Shown here: piece after piece, positions 5,453 to 7,115 of the stretch
Numbering within the stretch: position 1 is the stretch's first letter
Layout: each line of letters opens with the position of its first letter
Assembly (NCBI GenBank): GCA_964525815.1
Contig: CAZGJQ010000101.1
Span: 1-7,115, forward strand
Source: UBA1049 sp964525815
Lineage (GTDB): Bacteria > Bacillota > Clostridia > Oscillospirales > CAG-382
Direction: 5' to 3'
DNA: 7,115 nt
Notes under the pieces: model-generated
Told to the model about the DNA's origin: nothing
The model's database searches: none
The model's input: only the letters and a program-made list of their open reading frames with translations
Made by a program: the position numbers and the translations under genes

Positions 5453-6559
5453 ATGCGCATAATGCTGTGCGGCGGTGGTACGGGTGGTCATGTAAACCCC
5501 GCAATTGCAATTGCAAATCAAATAAAGAAAAAAAGGCCGGAAGCGGAGATTGCCTTTGTGGGAACAAGCTACGGCATAGAGAGCGGTCTGGTTCCCAAAG
5601 CGGGCTATCCGATAAGCTTTGTAAAGGTGAGGGGTTTTAAGCGCAGCCTGAGCTTCTCCAACATTGACGCTGCCATAAAGGCTGCGACCTCGGTCTGGGC
5701 TGCAAAGAAAATAATAAAAAAATTTTCTCCCGACCTTGTTGTCGGTACCGGAGGCTATGTAAGCTGGCCCACGGTGAAGGCGGCGGCAAAAATGGGTATA
5801 CCCTGCGTTATTCACGAGCAGAACGCTTATCCGGGCGTAACGACAAGGATGCTGTCAAAATACGCAAAAAAAGTATGTATAAGCTTTGAGGAGAGCAGAA
5901 GATATTTTGATGATGCCGCTCAGAACAAGCTAACCCTTACCGGAAACCCTATTATTGCAGACAGCAATGATTATTATAGAGTACGCAGGGAGCTTGGGAT
6001 TCCCGATGACAAGCCTTATATATTGTCCTATGGTGGAAGCATGGGAGCAGAGCAGATAAACAGATATATATTTGATATGATGGAGCTTTACAGCATACCC
6101 TCCGGTATCAGGCACACTCATGCGGTGGGCAGAGTGGGCTGGGAGTATTTTTCTGCCCTTGCGAAGGATAAGGGGCTTGATAAAAGAGAAAACCTTGAGA
6201 TTGTGGAATTCCTGTATGATATGCCCAAGCGGCAGGCGGCTGCGGATATTATTATTGCCCGTGCCGGTGCGATGACCCTTGCGGAGCTTGCATATAAGGG
6301 GAAGCCCGCCGTATTCATTCCGTCCCCCAATGTAGCCGAGGATCATCAGTATAAAAACGCAAAGGTGTTAGCCGATGCGGGAGCAGCGATTGTATTCAAG
6401 GAAAGCGAGCTGAACGGAGAGCTGCTTGCGGAGACGGTTAAAAAGCTTACCGAGCACCCCGAGCAGCTAAAAACGATGCAAAATGCGGTTCGACGGTTTG
6501 CACGACCGAATGCGGCGGAGGAAATCGCCGATATTGCGCTTAATATGATTCCGGAATAA
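5453..6559 (+). CDS. murG: UDP-GlcNAc--undecaprenyl-PP-MurNAc-pentapeptide GlcNAc transferase (lipid II synthase)
   Basis: This membrane-associated GT-B glycosyltransferase adds GlcNAc from UDP-GlcNAc to lipid I on the cytoplasmic face to make lipid II. The 368 residues are a normal MurG length. The N-terminal half has the glycine-rich loop GGGTGGHVNPA (7-17), the second loop VVGTGGYVSWP (96-106) and HEQNAYPG (121-128). The C-terminal nucleotide-sugar domain has LTGNP (162-166), YGGSMGAEQIN (193-203), RAGAMTLAEL (270-279) and AEDHQYKNA (295-303). E278 and Q299 align with the ribose- and GlcNAc-contacting residues E269 and Q289 of E. coli MurG. The start ATG lies about 9 nt after GGGAAG and gives the usual MRIMLCGGGTGGH N-terminus. 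It follows ftsW, as in Bacillus, but across the 171-nt repeat block, so its transcription may be partly separate. divIB follows after 29 nt. Confidence 0.97.
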   Translation: MRIMLCGGGTGGHVNPAIAIANQIKKKRPEAEIAFVGTSYGIESGLVPKAGYPISFVKVRGFKRSLSFSNIDAAIKAATSVWAAKKIIKKFSPDLVVGTGGYVSWPTVKAAAKMGIPCVIHEQNAYPGVTTRMLSKYAKKVCISFEESRRYFDDAAQNKLTLTGNPIIADSNDYYRVRRELGIPDDKPYILSYGGSMGAEQINRYIFDMMELYSIPSGIRHTHAVGRVGWEYFSALAKDKGLDKRENLEIVEFLYDMPKRQAAADIIIARAGAMTLAELAYKGKPAVFIPSPNVAEDHQYKNAKVLADAGAAIVFKESELNGELLAETVKKLTEHPEQLKTMQNAVRRFARPNAAEEIADIALNMIPE

Positions 6560-6564
6560 AGAAC

Positions 6565-6591
6565 AAAAGGGAAGGGATATCCTTTTTTATG
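6565..6591 (+). promoter_or_regulatory. divIB ribosome binding region with potential hairpin
   Basis: GGGAAGGG (6569-6576) is the likely Shine-Dalgarno site, 12 nt before the ATG at 6589. AAAAGG (6565-6570) can pair with CCTTTT (6581-6586), which would place GAAGGGATAT in the loop. An alternative pairing around GGATATCC (6575-6582) plus G-U pairs would cover the site. Either could influence divIB translation. This is seen in the sequence only. Confidence 0.35.
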
Positions 6592-7115
6592 GAACCGACA
6601 CGCTTTAAACGAAAAACCATAACAATGGAGGTTCTGCAGAGCCAGCAGCAAAAAAAGAACCTCCGCAGAGCCGTGTTTTATGTCGGGCTTTTTTTGGTGG
6701 TTACCATTATCTTCCTTACTGTTTCCTTCGCTGTTTTTTTCAGGGTGAGAGAAATTAACATAAGCGGTTTACAGCGTTACGGTAATGAGGAAATTATAGA
6801 AGCACTGCCCGTGAAGATAGAGGACAACCTCTATTCCTTCAGAACAGATGAGCTGGAGAATATTATAAGAAGGACATTTCCGTACGTTGCGGAGGTAAGC
6901 ATATCCAGAAGAATTCCTTCCCACCTTAACATAGAAATAAGAGAGACCGAGGCGGCAATGTATACTGTTCTTGCCGGAGATTATTATCTGCTGTCGGGTG
7001 AGCTGCGTGTTCTTGACCGCATAACTGACGAGAGCCTGCTTCCGGAGAATTTGATACTACTTAAAACAAGCATGGTCAGACGCTGTATCGTGGGGGAAAC
7101 AGCCAGCTTCATAGA
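6589..7115 (+). CDS. divIB: Cell division protein DivIB/FtsQ, 3' end missing
   Basis: This is a bitopic membrane protein of the divisome. With FtsL and DivIC it forms the subcomplex that recruits and activates FtsW and its PBP partner. The frame is open from the ATG to the right edge, giving 175 residues: a basic cytoplasmic tail (about 1-27, rich in K, R and Q), one transmembrane segment (about 28-51), and an extracytoplasmic POTRA domain (about 52-120). The POTRA reads FRVREINISGLQRYGNEEII, then DNLYSFRTDELENIIRRTFP, then VAEVSISRRIPSHLNIEIRE, a clear FtsQ/DivIB pattern. The beta domain begins after that with ETEAAMYTVLAG and is cut at the window end. Another Met codon at residue 13 has no ribosome binding site, so the first ATG is preferred. 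In Bacillus murB separates murG from divIB; here it is missing. Full length would be expected at about 250-300 residues. Confidence 0.92.
   Translation, partial: MEPTRFKRKTITMEVLQSQQQKKNLRRAVFYVGLFLVVTIIFLTVSFAVFFRVREINISGLQRYGNEEIIEALPVKIEDNLYSFRTDELENIIRRTFPYVAEVSISRRIPSHLNIEIRETEAAMYTVLAGDYYLLSGELRVLDRITDESLLPENLILLKTSMVRRCIVGETASFI

Noticed and set aside
5369..5815. 148-codon ORF on the - strand covering the second repeat and the start of murG
   Set aside because: It is mostly antisense to conserved murG and runs into the repeat by chance; its sequence has no familiar pattern.
5930..6346. 138-codon ORF on the - strand inside murG
   Set aside because: It is antisense to conserved murG motifs, with no ribosome binding site or domain seen.

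Overview
The window is part of a division and cell wall (dcw) gene cluster, read entirely on the + strand. It most likely comes from a low-to-moderate GC Gram-positive bacterium of the class Clostridia (Bacillota). The evidence is a SpoVD-like class B penicillin-binding protein with two C-terminal PASTA domains, a DivIB-type FtsQ protein, a clostridial-looking FtsW/SpoVE, frequent AGA/AGG and ATA codons, and purine-rich Shine-Dalgarno sites. A finer placement (for example Oscillospirales/Ruminococcaceae) is only a guess.

Layout: 1-1616 is the 3' part of a class B PBP (spoVD/ftsI type), cut by the left edge. 1643-2989 is murF, starting at TTG. 3021-4004 is mraY. 4031-5281 is ftsW/spoVE. 5282-5452 is a 171-nt gap filled with hairpins and two copies of a 55-nt direct repeat. 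5453-6559 is murG. 6589-7115 is the 5' part of divIB/ftsQ, cut by the right edge. All other gene junctions are only 26-31 nt long, so the genes are probably co-transcribed. The repeat-filled gap is the one obvious interruption.

How the genes work together: MurF adds D-Ala-D-Ala to the UDP-MurNAc-tripeptide in the cytoplasm. MraY moves the resulting phospho-MurNAc-pentapeptide onto undecaprenyl phosphate to make lipid I. MurG adds GlcNAc to make lipid II. After lipid II is flipped outward, the SEDS protein FtsW/SpoVE polymerises glycan, and the class B PBP cross-links the peptides. DivIB belongs to the divisome subcomplex that controls this pair. Genes for MurE, MurD, MurC and MurB, often interspersed in this cluster in Bacillus and its relatives, are not present between these genes.

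Most of the window is ordinary conserved core. The parts worth a second look are the structured repeat block between ftsW and murG, a double A_AAA_AAG slippery tract near the 5' end of ftsW, a cysteine pair in the PBP spaced like the redox-controlled pair of B. subtilis SpoVD, and unusual start regions at murF, mraY and divIB. I found no RNA genes, CRISPR arrays, transposase genes or clearly new multi-gene system.
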